NCBI GenBank assembly: GCA_016722445.1
Contig: JADKIZ010000002.1
Span: forward strand, 1 to 64,000
Origin: Flavobacteriales bacterium
GTDB taxonomy: Bacteria; Bacteroidota; Bacteroidia; Flavobacteriales_D; Sanyastnellaceae
Direction: 5' to 3'
DNA: 64,000 nt
Below the pieces are notes generated by a model. It made no database searches. It saw only the letters and a program-made list of their open reading frames with translations, and was not told the DNA's origin. The position numbers and the translations under genes are program-made. This document shows positions 27,445 through 34,773 of the stretch, piece after piece (position 1 is the stretch's first letter; each line of letters opens with the position of its first letter).

Positions 27445-28853
27445 TTATTCAATTTAATGCCAAGACATATCGTTACCATTGAATTATTGTCTTTGTTGTC
27501 ATGAACAAATAATCCATCCTTGGTAATATCGGTAAGACCCAATTGACCACGGATGCCCGCGGTATACCTGCCCATTAGACGTTGATATCCGAAAACCAAA
27601 CCATGATTCAAATCTTCAAATCCCTTGATATATCCCTTAGCTTTCTTCTTATGCTCCGGATAATATTCATAGCTTGAATATTCTGTGGTAGTAATCGTAT
27701 TCGTGCCAGAGATCAAATAATCCATGGAATAACCAAACATAATTTGATTCTTTTCTAGCACGTTCTTTTTCACTCCGATCTGAAGACCACCATATTGCAA
27801 TTGATTTGTCAAGATAGTTTGAGTGGTGGTGTTAAAGCCTTGACCGTATGTAGTGTTTTCAAACACCACAGGATTCGACATTCCTGAGACAACCTAGTAA
27901 TGAGCACCTGTAGACAATGACCATCCATGATGGAATTGATAACTTAAACCACCTTCTACGAAGTATCCGGCAGGGAGTGCAGCACCTTTCGCCCGACCAT
28001 AATCAGCCCATGCATTCAAACCCAGATTTGCATACCAACTTATTCGATTTTCCTGTTTGAAAGGAATCGATGTATTGCGACTCAATTCGGATTCTGCAAT
28101 TTCAAATTTTGCATCCCGGTACTTTATTTCTCCGGAAAAAACAAATGCTTCATTGTCTGCATGCTCAACATCTGTTTCTGAATTTACATTTCCCGTTTGC
28201 AGACCTGACTCAAGAACTAGAACAGGAGCTTCATCATTTTTTTCTTGAATTGGAAGCTCTGTTGTTGAGTGGATTCCTTCCGATTCATTTTTTTGAAAAG
28301 AGGTTAGCTCCCAGTTCTTTGGATCAACGCCACTACTCGTCTCACCATTTTCCCCAGGAGCTTTTTTTGAATGGTTCGGGCTCAAGCCTCTCGATACAGC
28401 GCCACTACTCGCTATATTTCTTTGGTCAAGTGCCCTTTCGTTTTCGACAGGCCGTTGATCAGGTGCCCCAGCGCCACTACTCACCAAAGCACCTTGATCT
28501 TCAGCCATTGAAGATCTTTCACTATTAATTTCATTTGACACATCAGAAGGAATGTGTCCTGTATTTTGATCATGAATTGATGGACTTGTCTGATTTTCTG
28601 AGACATTTATATCCAACCCATTCTTTCCCGAATTGTTTTCAGTTGGTTCATTCTTCATCAGCAAAGGCGACACAATGAACCATATGAGACAAGCAGCAGC
28701 AGCTATGGAGCCAGTAAAAACTGCAATCTTCTTCCACCGGAGCAAGGTTTTCTCCTTTTGGTACATTACAATGGCCTTTTCAAAGTATTCTTCTTTGAAT
28801 TCGAGACCTTCAGGAATGAAGTTTTCGTCTGGTATGTTATTTTTTCTAATCAT
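27441..28853 (-). CDS. Anti-sigma-like membrane protein with C-terminal beta-barrel, interrupted by an in-frame TAG
   Basis: From ATG 28853 the chain has a cytosolic head of 45 residues, a membrane helix (VFTGSIAAAACLIWFIVSPLL, in two parts), a long low-complexity S/E/N/G linker with three SSG units 24 residues apart, and a terminal outer-membrane barrel resembling PorT-like folds. At 27894-27896 a TAG stops it at codon 320, but the same frame continues without gap for 150 codons (VVSGMSNPVVFENTTYGQG onward to LGIKLNK). The layout matches Bacteroidota proteins encoded after a sigma factor that may act as its regulator. The start overlaps the sigma stop by eight bases. A true nonsense mutation seems likelier than an indel here. 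Confidence 0.65.
28328..28482. repeat. Three identical 11-bp repeats at exact 72-bp spacing
   Basis: CGCCACTACTC occurs at 28328-28338, 28400-28410 and 28472-28482. The spacing is exactly 72 bases (24 codons) twice and the copies encode the SSG units of the linker in the gene on the minus strand. Bases between copies are not conserved, so this is not a simple tandem duplication of recent date. Confidence 0.75.
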
Positions 28854-29412
28854 TTGATGCCTTGGCCATGCTTAAGCCAAGCATTTGTCTAATCTTCTTT
28901 TTTGCATCGGAATAGTGCCATGCACTAGTTCCTTCGCTTATTCCGAGCATCTCTGCTATTTCTGTATGTTGATATCCGTCTATCGCATACAGGTTAAAAA
29001 CCCGTAGTGTCATTGGGGGCAATTTCAATGCTTTGGATCTGACAAGCTCCAGCAATTCTTGCTGGTAATCCGACAGATCAGAATCACTCATTTCCTGACG
29101 CATCAGGTTTTCCTGATTCCTAACCATTTTCTCATTCCAATTTTTGTTTTTACGGAATTCGTTGATGATCGTATTGATTGTCACCCTTCTGGCCCACATT
29201 TCAAAAGGTACGTCCGGTCTGTACTGCTTCAAATTCAACAAAATCCGTACGAACCCAAGGTTCATATATTCAATCGCCTGTTCTTTATCAGACGCATAAC
29301 GCCAGCACAAACCGATCAGAGTTTTGTACATGATTTTATACAATTCGCTCTGAGCGCGTTTGTCCTCTTCAAGGCAACGCTGAATGAGTGTATGACTAAC
29401 TAATGCGTCCAA
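28846..29412 (-). CDS. ECF-type sigma-70 family RNA polymerase sigma factor
   Basis: A 188-residue protein. Region 2 is at about 20-85 (ELYKIMYKTLIGLCWRYASDKEQAIEYMNLGFVRILLNLKQYRPDVPFEMWARRVTIN read in parts), with the -10-binding helix, and region 4 at about 125-180 (LPPMTLRVFNLYAIDGYQHTEIAEMLGISEGTSAWHYSDAKKKIRQML) with its helix-turn-helix. There is no region 1 or 3, which marks group IV. Its stop overlaps the start of a membrane-barrel gene, the usual arrangement for a sigma and its regulator, so it probably controls envelope genes nearby. Confidence 0.9.
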   Translation of the reverse strand: MDALVSHTLIQRCLEEDKRAQSELYKIMYKTLIGLCWRYASDKEQAIEYMNLGFVRILLNLKQYRPDVPFEMWARRVTINTIINEFRKNKNWNEKMVRNQENLMRQEMSDSDLSDYQQELLELVRSKALKLPPMTLRVFNLYAIDGYQHTEIAEMLGISEGTSAWHYSDAKKKIRQMLGLSMAKASND

Positions 29413-29695
29413 TCAACCTAAGTAGTTTGCAGTGGTTTCTCAGGTGTTTTTCAGTCTCATCCATAGTCCCGAAGATAGCGGTATCAATGAACTTTTCGAA
29501 ACAATTACACACCGTTTTAACCAATCCTTGGGTTCCTCCCTCTTTTTTTAAAAAAATACCTTCCTCATGTGATTTATATTGCAGCCTCACCCAAGCATAT
29601 TGCACCCAGGTTTGTATTGGCATCAAACATAGGTTAAGCCAACTTCTGTTTCTATCCGGCTCAGGTGACAAATTTTCCCATTCGACCGATAGCAT
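29396..29695 (-). CDS. Hypothetical protein upstream of the sigma factor
   Basis: A 99-residue frame from ATG 29695 that overlaps the sigma start by 17 bases. Composition is protein-like (WENLSPEPDRNRSWLNL, QTWVQYAWVRLQYKSHEEG, CFEKFIDTAIFGTMDETEKHL), with tryptophans and balanced charge and no signal peptide, and it looks better than the frame on the opposite strand. No family is recognised. Only 38 bases separate it from the divergent small gene at 29734, leaving little room for two promoters. It may be an accessory protein of the sigma operon or a misread leader. Confidence 0.4.
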   Translation of the reverse strand: MLSVEWENLSPEPDRNRSWLNLCLMPIQTWVQYAWVRLQYKSHEEGIFLKKEGGTQGLVKTVCNCFEKFIDTAIFGTMDETEKHLRNHCKLLRLIGRIS

Positions 29696-29733
29696 GCCGA
29701 AAATTGGCGATAATCAATAAAATTTGTCGTGAA

Positions 29734-29919
29734 ATGAAAGCCCTGAACACTTCTGTACTTACGTTAGAGGAAGATCATCGTCGGTATCTTCTGACTGAAC
29801 TTTTTGTTGACGTATATGGCGAGTTGTGTTTATTGAACAAAGAAGTTTACGACAATATGTTGAATGTGGAAGAATTAACCAAACAAATCAATTTAGAGCG
29901 AATCAAGAAGTGCTTTTAG
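29734..29919 (+). CDS. Hypothetical small protein, 61 residues
   Basis: The ATG at 29734 was chosen over an in-frame upstream start because the earlier 23 codons overlap the opposing gene. The protein has no signal peptide, is alpha-helical in look (HRRYLLTELFVDVYGELCLLNKEVYDNML, then VEELTKQINLERIKK) and acidic. No family recognised. It lies 41 bases before the cytochrome-like lipoprotein operon and could be its first gene. Confidence 0.45.
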   Translation: MKALNTSVLTLEEDHRRYLLTELFVDVYGELCLLNKEVYDNMLNVEELTKQINLERIKKCF

Positions 29920-29960
29920 CATGAGAAATTTCCTCTAAAAATGACTCAATTTTTTACAAG

Positions 29961-30716
29961 ATGAAAAAACAAATTCTCTTCTTTGCGTCGACATTGACAG
30001 TGCTTTTAATTGTTGCTTGCAAGCATCACCCAGACATCAATGGTAATTTGCTAGATGATAATGGTGGCAATGGTGGTAACGACAATCCTCCGGATACTAT
30101 AGTCATCATCAATACCGACCCATGTGACCCTGATACTGTTTATTTCCAGAACACCATTCTGCCCCTATTGCAAATGAGTTGCGCCATACCTGATCAACCT
30201 GGTGATGGTTGTCATGACGCAGTGGATCACGCTGAAGGAGTTAGATTATATGATTATGCACACATTATGAATGAAGTAGTTCCAGGTAACTTGAATGCAA
30301 GTGAATTATGGGATGCATTACATGAAAATGGTGAAGACATGATGCCTCCTGCTGATTATGGCGGACCATTCTCGGCCGAAGACATGGCTGCCATTCAAAC
30401 TTGGATTTTGCAAGGCGCATTGAACAATGGTTGTACAGAAGATTGTGATCCGACTCAAGGTTCATTCGCTCAAAACGTATTGCCAATCATTGAACAGACA
30501 TGCCAGGGTGGTTGCCACGCAGGAGCGAATCCAAGTGCAAGCCTTAGCCTAGTGACTTACGCTGAAATTAGCGCATCAGCTCTAGATGGCAGTCTGATGA
30601 GTTCCTTATTAGCCACAGACGGCTATGCCATCATGCCAGATAACACCACTGGTTTGCCTGAATGTTACATTACCCAAATACAAAACTGGATTGACGCTGG
30701 GGCGCCAAATAACTAA
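29961..30716 (+). CDS. Lipoprotein with two cytochrome-c-like domains (non-canonical heme motifs)
   Basis: A 251-residue lipoprotein (signal peptide MKKQILFFASTLTVLLIVAC with lipobox VAC). After a G/N/D-rich spacer, two domains of the PSCyt1/cytochrome c-like type follow. The first has VYFQNTILPLLQMSC...GCHDA and a distal MPPADYGGPFSAEDMAAIQTWILQGA, with Met as probable axial ligand. The second has FAQNVLPIIEQTCQGGCHAGA and AIMPDN...QIQNWIDAGAP. The Cys-Cys-His spacings are CX9CH and CX3CH instead of CXXCH. It opens the five-gene operon 29961-33040. Electron transfer at the cell surface is suggested, but heme attachment is unproven. Confidence 0.78.
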   Translation: MKKQILFFASTLTVLLIVACKHHPDINGNLLDDNGGNGGNDNPPDTIVIINTDPCDPDTVYFQNTILPLLQMSCAIPDQPGDGCHDAVDHAEGVRLYDYAHIMNEVVPGNLNASELWDALHENGEDMMPPADYGGPFSAEDMAAIQTWILQGALNNGCTEDCDPTQGSFAQNVLPIIEQTCQGGCHAGANPSASLSLVTYAEISASALDGSLMSSLLATDGYAIMPDNTTGLPECYITQIQNWIDAGAPNN

Positions 30717-30722
30717 GGATAT

Positions 30723-31109
30723 ATGCAGTTGAAATCAATTCTCTTTTTCGCTATCTGCGGAGTTTTTATTCTTATTTCAAGTCTAAATTCGTGTTACTAT
30801 GATAATGAAGCATATCTTTATTCTTCAGTGAATTGTACGGATACAACTTATACGTATACTGGAAGAATAAAGGCGATTGTGGATCAAAATTGCGCCACCG
30901 CAGATTGTCATGCGGGCACAAATCCATCAAGTAATATCGGTCTTGAAACTTATGATCAGGTATTTGACAACATGGAAAATGGCGAATTCCTCTGCACCAT
31001 TTATCAGAATAGTGGCTGCAATCCTATGCCGAAAAATGCAAGTAAATTGGATGCATGTGCCCTCGATGCATTCACCAAATGGAAAGAAAGAGGTTATCCT
31101 GAGAACTAA
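30723..31109 (+). CDS. Small cytochrome-c-like lipoprotein (CX4CH)
   Basis: A 128-residue protein six bases after its larger homologue. The signal peptide MQLKSILFFAICGVFILIS leads to SSLNSC, a lipobox-like site. One domain follows: GRIKAIVDQNCATADCHAGTNPSSNIGLETY with a CX4CH motif, GCNPMPKNASKLDACALDAFTKWKERGYPEN with a Met-Pro pair as the likely axial region and two further cysteines (SGC, DAC) that may form a disulfide. It is the single-domain form of the preceding gene product. Heme binding is inferred from fold resemblance only. Confidence 0.75.
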   Translation: MQLKSILFFAICGVFILISSLNSCYYDNEAYLYSSVNCTDTTYTYTGRIKAIVDQNCATADCHAGTNPSSNIGLETYDQVFDNMENGEFLCTIYQNSGCNPMPKNASKLDACALDAFTKWKERGYPEN

Positions 31110-31110
31110 C

Positions 31111-31536
31111 ATGAGCAAATCAAAAATCATATTGATCATCATCCTCGTTTTGGGAATGATTGGAGGCGGAACTGCCTTGTATTTATTCAATAAACCACAT
31201 CGCACCGCGGAAGATGAAAAACCTTTTGCTACCGTCACCGCAAACGACTTATTCAATGAATTTTCGACGAATGAAAGTGTCGCATTTGAAAAATACCGAG
31301 ATAAAGTGATTCAAGTGAATGGTGTTGTGGAAGAAATAAAAACCGACGCTTCTGGTAATACAGACATTGTGTTGACCACAGAGGACATTCTCGGCAAAGT
31401 CATTTGCACACTAAAAACAGGAGCAAATGCCGATGGCATCAATACTGGCATGACAGTTGACTTAAAAGGAATTTGTAATGGATACCTCAGTGACGTCCTT
31501 CTGAATCAAGGCGTCTTGGTCCTCGAAAAAAAATAA
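31111..31536 (+). CDS. Membrane-anchored OB-fold protein (tRNA_anti-like)
   Basis: A 141-residue protein starting at ATG 31111, one base beyond the preceding stop. One N-terminal helix (IILIIILVLGMIGGGTALYLF) anchors a domain outside the cytoplasm. The domain reads as an OB fold of the tRNA_anti-like family: FEKYRDKVIQVNGVVEEIKT, TDIVLTTEDILGKVICTL, MTVDLKGICNGYLSDVLLNQGVLV. The name does not mean tRNA binding; many copies are exported and of unknown ligand. It sits between the cytochrome-like proteins and YceI in the same operon. Confidence 0.75.
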   Translation: MSKSKIILIIILVLGMIGGGTALYLFNKPHRTAEDEKPFATVTANDLFNEFSTNESVAFEKYRDKVIQVNGVVEEIKTDASGNTDIVLTTEDILGKVICTLKTGANADGINTGMTVDLKGICNGYLSDVLLNQGVLVLEKK

Positions 31537-31555
31537 ATCAAATTAAATCACTACA

Positions 31556-32107
31556 ATGAAAAAGATTATTGCAATTGCTGCATTCGTTATCGCCGCTCAA
31601 GCTTCATACTCACAAAAATATTTCACCAAAGACGGCACTATCCGCTTTTTCTCCGATGCTAAAATGGAGAAGATCGAAGGAACCAACAACAAGGCAACCT
31701 GTGTTCTTGATGCCTCAACCGGCGCTATTGAATGGTCTGTATTGAATTTGGGTTTCGTTTTCGAAAGCGCCTTTATGCAGGAACACTTCAACGAAACCTA
31801 TATGGAAAGCCCTAAATTCCCGAAGGCGATGTTCAAAGGTCAGGTTGAAAACATGGCTTCTGTTGATCTGAAAAAAGACGGAACATATAAAGTGAAAGTG
31901 AAAGGGGATTTAACCATGCATGGTGTCGCCAAGAATATCACTGTAGATGCTACCTTTGTTGTTGCGGGTGGAAAAATCAGTGCTGATTCAAAGTTCTTCG
32001 TAAAGCCTTCTGATTACGGTATTGTAATCCCAGGTGATAAAGCCGATTCTATATCAAATAACATTGAAATCACAGTTAAGGCAGGCTTGACCGAACTTAA
32101 AAAATAA
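31556..32107 (+). CDS. YceI-family periplasmic protein (second copy)
   Basis: A 183-residue protein with a signal peptide ending ASYSQ. YceI features: DGTIRFFSDAKMEKIEGTNNKATCVLDASTGAIEWSVL read in parts, FESAFMQEHFNETYMESPKFPKAMFKGQV, LTMHGVAKNITVDATFVV and PSDYGIVIPGDKADSISNNIEI. The lipocalin-like barrel binds isoprenoid-type lipids in characterised members. Position between the OB-fold protein and DUF5777, with 19 and 21 bases between genes, points to joint expression. It is clearly distinct from the copy at 16.9 kb. Confidence 0.88.
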   Translation: MKKIIAIAAFVIAAQASYSQKYFTKDGTIRFFSDAKMEKIEGTNNKATCVLDASTGAIEWSVLNLGFVFESAFMQEHFNETYMESPKFPKAMFKGQVENMASVDLKKDGTYKVKVKGDLTMHGVAKNITVDATFVVAGGKISADSKFFVKPSDYGIVIPGDKADSISNNIEITVKAGLTELKK

Positions 32108-32128
32108 TCATTTCCGTTGAGAAAACCT

Positions 32129-33040
32129 ATGAGCAAATATTTTATGACAGGGCTGATTCTTTCGGCCCTGTTTTCATTCCATTCATTACGAGCACAGCAG
32201 GATACTACTGATTTGCTATCGTTGCTGGGACCGGATGAACCGATTACTATGTACACGTATGCCACATTCAAATCGACACGTGTCATCAATTTGCATTCGG
32301 TCGAAAACCCCGCAGCAGGTGTGATGGATTTTCGCATTTCACATCGATTCGGCACGATCAATTCGGGTGCAAATAATCTCTATGGATTGGATCAAGCCTA
32401 CATGCGTTTGGGCTTTGAATTCGGTATTACAGACAAATTGATGGCCGGATTTGGCCGATCCAATGTAAACAAAGAAGTTGATGGCTTCATCAAATACAAG
32501 ATTCTCAGGCAAAGTTCAGGCGCTAAAACAATGCCTGTGACATTATCCTACATGGCATCCATGGTTGTGCGCACAGGTGAATGGCCCGAACCAGACCGTA
32601 AAAATTATTTTACTTCCAGACTTTATTACTGTCATCAGCTAATCATCGGAAGAAAGTTCAACGAATCGCTTTCATTGCAACTCTCTCCATCATTGGTTCA
32701 TCGCAATTTGATTGCCGATAGCACTATCAAAAACGACGTATACGCACTTGGTGCAGGTGGTCGATATAAACTCACTAAAAGAACTTCATTCAATGCTGAA
32801 TACGTCTATGTGCCATCTGGTCAAATGGACCCGATGTACAAAAATTCCCTTTCATTGGGATTTGACATTGAAACAGGTGGACACGTCTTCCAAGTTCATT
32901 TCACGAACAGCAAACCGATGAACGACAAAGGTTTCATCACGGAAACCACTGGTGAGTGGAGTAAAGGCGATATTCAGTTTGGCTTCAATGTTTCCCGGGT
33001 CTTTACTGTTATTCGGAAAAGGTCACCTGAAGAACCCTGA
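32129..33040 (+). CDS. DUF5777-family outer-membrane beta-barrel protein
   Basis: A 303-residue protein starting at ATG 32129 (MSKYFMTGLILSALFSFHSLRAQQ), chosen for the signal peptide. The rest is a barrel with DUF5777 marks: ITMYTYATFKSTRVINLHSVE, GVMDFRISHRFGTIN, LYGLDQAYMRLGFEFGIT, MAGFGRSNVNKEVDGFIKY and a final strand SRVFTVIRKR. It ends the five-gene operon. DUF5777 proteins are usually encoded with YceI and cytochrome-like genes in Bacteroidota, so it may serve as their outer-membrane partner. It converges on queE with 20 bases between stops. Confidence 0.82.
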   Translation: MSKYFMTGLILSALFSFHSLRAQQDTTDLLSLLGPDEPITMYTYATFKSTRVINLHSVENPAAGVMDFRISHRFGTINSGANNLYGLDQAYMRLGFEFGITDKLMAGFGRSNVNKEVDGFIKYKILRQSSGAKTMPVTLSYMASMVVRTGEWPEPDRKNYFTSRLYYCHQLIIGRKFNESLSLQLSPSLVHRNLIADSTIKNDVYALGAGGRYKLTKRTSFNAEYVYVPSGQMDPMYKNSLSLGFDIETGGHVFQVHFTNSKPMNDKGFITETTGEWSKGDIQFGFNVSRVFTVIRKRSPEEP

Positions 33041-33060
33041 AATTAGGGAGTAGGTGGATT

Positions 33061-33669
33061 TCAATCGACACCCAAGTACTTGTGTGTCTGAACAGAAATT
33101 CGCCATTTTGTATTTAGACGAATGTAATCGAGGATCATCGGTTGCATCTTTTCTCTACGCTCCCATTCTGGTTGTAGATACCAACGACATGTTTCGTTTG
33201 TTTTTAACGCATGGCCTTCTGCCCATGAGAGGTCGGATGGATGAAAAACAATCACTTTCAATTCATCTGCTGCTTGATAAATACTATCGACCGGACTCTT
33301 GAATTTTTTAGGAGAAAATGTGACCCAGTCCCATACTCCAGAAATCGGGTAAACCCCAGAAGTTTCAAGATGAGTTCTTATTCCTGCCGATTTGATTTGA
33401 GTCGTCAAATTTGTGAGATCATACATCATCGGCTCACCCCCAGTGATGACACAAATCGGAGTACCTGAATCCATTACCATTTTCACCAGATCCTTGATGC
33501 GAATCTTGGGATGAGCATTAGCATCCCAGCTATCCTTCACGTCGCACCAAGTGCAACCAACATCGCACCCCGCCAAACGAATAAAAAAAGCAGGCGCACC
33601 AGCAAATGCACCTTCACCTTGTACGGTGTAAAACGTTTCCATGACCGGTAGTGATTCCTCTTCAGACAT
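33061..33669 (-). CDS. queE: 7-carboxy-7-deazaguanine synthase
   Basis: QueE is a radical SAM enzyme that makes the deazaguanine core of queuosine. The 202-residue protein has the shortened cluster motif CX3CX2C (C35, C39, C42 in GCDVGCTWCD), the N-terminal substrate-binding MEFYTVQGEGAFAG-type segment, the SAM-binding VITGGEPMMYD and THLETSG. Length is normal. No other que gene lies in the window. It is a single minus-strand gene. Confidence 0.92.
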   Translation of the reverse strand: MSEEESLPVMETFYTVQGEGAFAGAPAFFIRLAGCDVGCTWCDVKDSWDANAHPKIRIKDLVKMVMDSGTPICVITGGEPMMYDLTNLTTQIKSAGIRTHLETSGVYPISGVWDWVTFSPKKFKSPVDSIYQAADELKVIVFHPSDLSWAEGHALKTNETCRWYLQPEWERREKMQPMILDYIRLNTKWRISVQTHKYLGVD

Positions 33670-34209
33670 GTTGCAAAATTAGGTTACAACTCAGGCCTTG
33701 AGGCTTTTCGAAGAGAAAATGAACGAAAGGAAAATCCACACCGACAATGATTGGAAAAACCGTCTTGTAGAGAAACCTTCGGAATAATGTGTAAATCGAG
33801 TACTCTTTGTTTACCTGAATACAGGTCCTGCAGTGGTATCAAAGACCAGCTACAGTGTTCCGCTGATTGTTGTAAGGTGCCTAAACCTAACGACCAAAGG
33901 CCGAAAAACAACAGCTAAAGAGCAAACTTGTGTCGTCCATATCAACCAAAATAGAGGGCCAACAAGATCTACTTACATCATTTCAAAATGGTTCCCATTG
34001 TTTTTTTTTGCGGGTTTTTCTTACCGTTTGCCAATGTGGATCACCTTTATTAACGGATTTACCGTAGCATATCCGTACAACCCGTCTAACGAATCGAATT
34101 GTGATGGAAAATTAGGCCATTCATTTGAAAACGCGCGGGTTAACACATTGATTTTTATCAACTCTCTGTCCACCAAGGTTATTCACTTTTGTGAATAGCT
34201 GCGTATCTA
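33670..34209. other. 540-base intergenic region without recognised gene
   Basis: Open frames here look random (Cys/Ser/Phe rich) on both strands. Visible structures are a short hairpin ACCTG-AATA-CAGGT near 33821, a nine-T run near 34003, and TATTCAC-TTTT-GTGAATA at 34180-34197, which lies 12 bases past the stop of the minus-strand gene and may be its weak terminator. I see no RNA gene. Confidence 0.4.
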
Positions 34210-34746
34210 TTATTCCTCGCCTTTGGCGGTTTCACCTACGAACCAATCCTTTTTAGCTCTGAACAACACATTAAACGTGGTGAGTGAACCATAAATGCGC
34301 GTGATATACTGTTGCATTTCGATCTTTTCTGTCTCGGACAACTTTTGATGGGCATTGATTTTTTGCTCCAGCACACGAAGTCTGTCGCGAAGCATCACAA
34401 TCTTATGGAAAAAATTTTCGATTGGAACTTCCTTTGGTTTCAATGACAAATCCTTCGGCTGAATCAAAAGCATACCACCTTCCCATTTATCGCCTATTTC
34501 CACAATTTCTGTGACTTCGTAATACATGTCAAAGACATTCTTTACTGCATCTACTACATCTTCCAATTCAACGGCGGTTGTCACAGAAGGAGCGGCCTCG
34601 AGCAACTGATAGCCATCATATGCTTTGCCTAATTCCTTTTCGCCATGTTCACGAAAATAAATTCGGTATTTATGATCATCCATTCCAAATACTACACCTT
34701 CGCCATAAGTTGGGTGAGAAATTTTTGCGCCGATTCCGAAATTCAT
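34210..34746 (-). CDS. Conserved-looking hypothetical protein with a CarD/UvrD-tail-like start
   Basis: A 178-residue cytosolic protein. The first 45 residues, with GAKISHPTYGEGVVFGMDDHKYRIYFREHG split over two strands, resemble the small Tudor-like beta domain that ends UvrD helicases or starts CarD-like regulators. The remaining part is helical (ENFFHKIVMLRDRLRVLEQKINAHQKLSETEKIEMQQYITRIYGSL read in parts). It follows the potassium channel gene by 27 bases on the same strand. Role unknown; nucleic-acid or protein binding is a guess from the Tudor-like start. Confidence 0.6.
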   Translation of the reverse strand: MNFGIGAKISHPTYGEGVVFGMDDHKYRIYFREHGEKELGKAYDGYQLLEAAPSVTTAVELEDVVDAVKNVFDMYYEVTEIVEIGDKWEGGMLLIQPKDLSLKPKEVPIENFFHKIVMLRDRLRVLEQKINAHQKLSETEKIEMQQYITRIYGSLTTFNVLFRAKKDWFVGETAKGEE

Positions 34747-34773
34747 AATGAGTTGTTTTATCCAATTATTAAT

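Noticed and set aside
28328..28482. CRISPR-like array
   Set aside because: The repeated core is only 11 bases, the 61-base interiors are coding and no cas gene is present.
28057..28528. Long plus-strand frames opposite the linker of the anti-sigma-like gene
   Set aside because: Low-complexity antisense of an S/E-rich region; the minus-strand gene has signal, membrane helix and overlaps with its neighbours.
29403..29720. Plus-strand frame of 105 codons
   Set aside because: Antisense to the more protein-like minus-strand frame and rich in Ser, Cys and Phe; no start context.
34180..34197. Inverted TATTCAC/GTGAATA resembling paired DnaA boxes
   Set aside because: Both halves differ from TTATCCACA at two positions and no cluster of boxes or AT-rich unwinding element is nearby; a hairpin after the gene stop explains it.
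33833..34198. Plus-strand frame of 121 codons in the 540-base gap
   Set aside because: No domain, random-looking composition and no neighbours that would fit.
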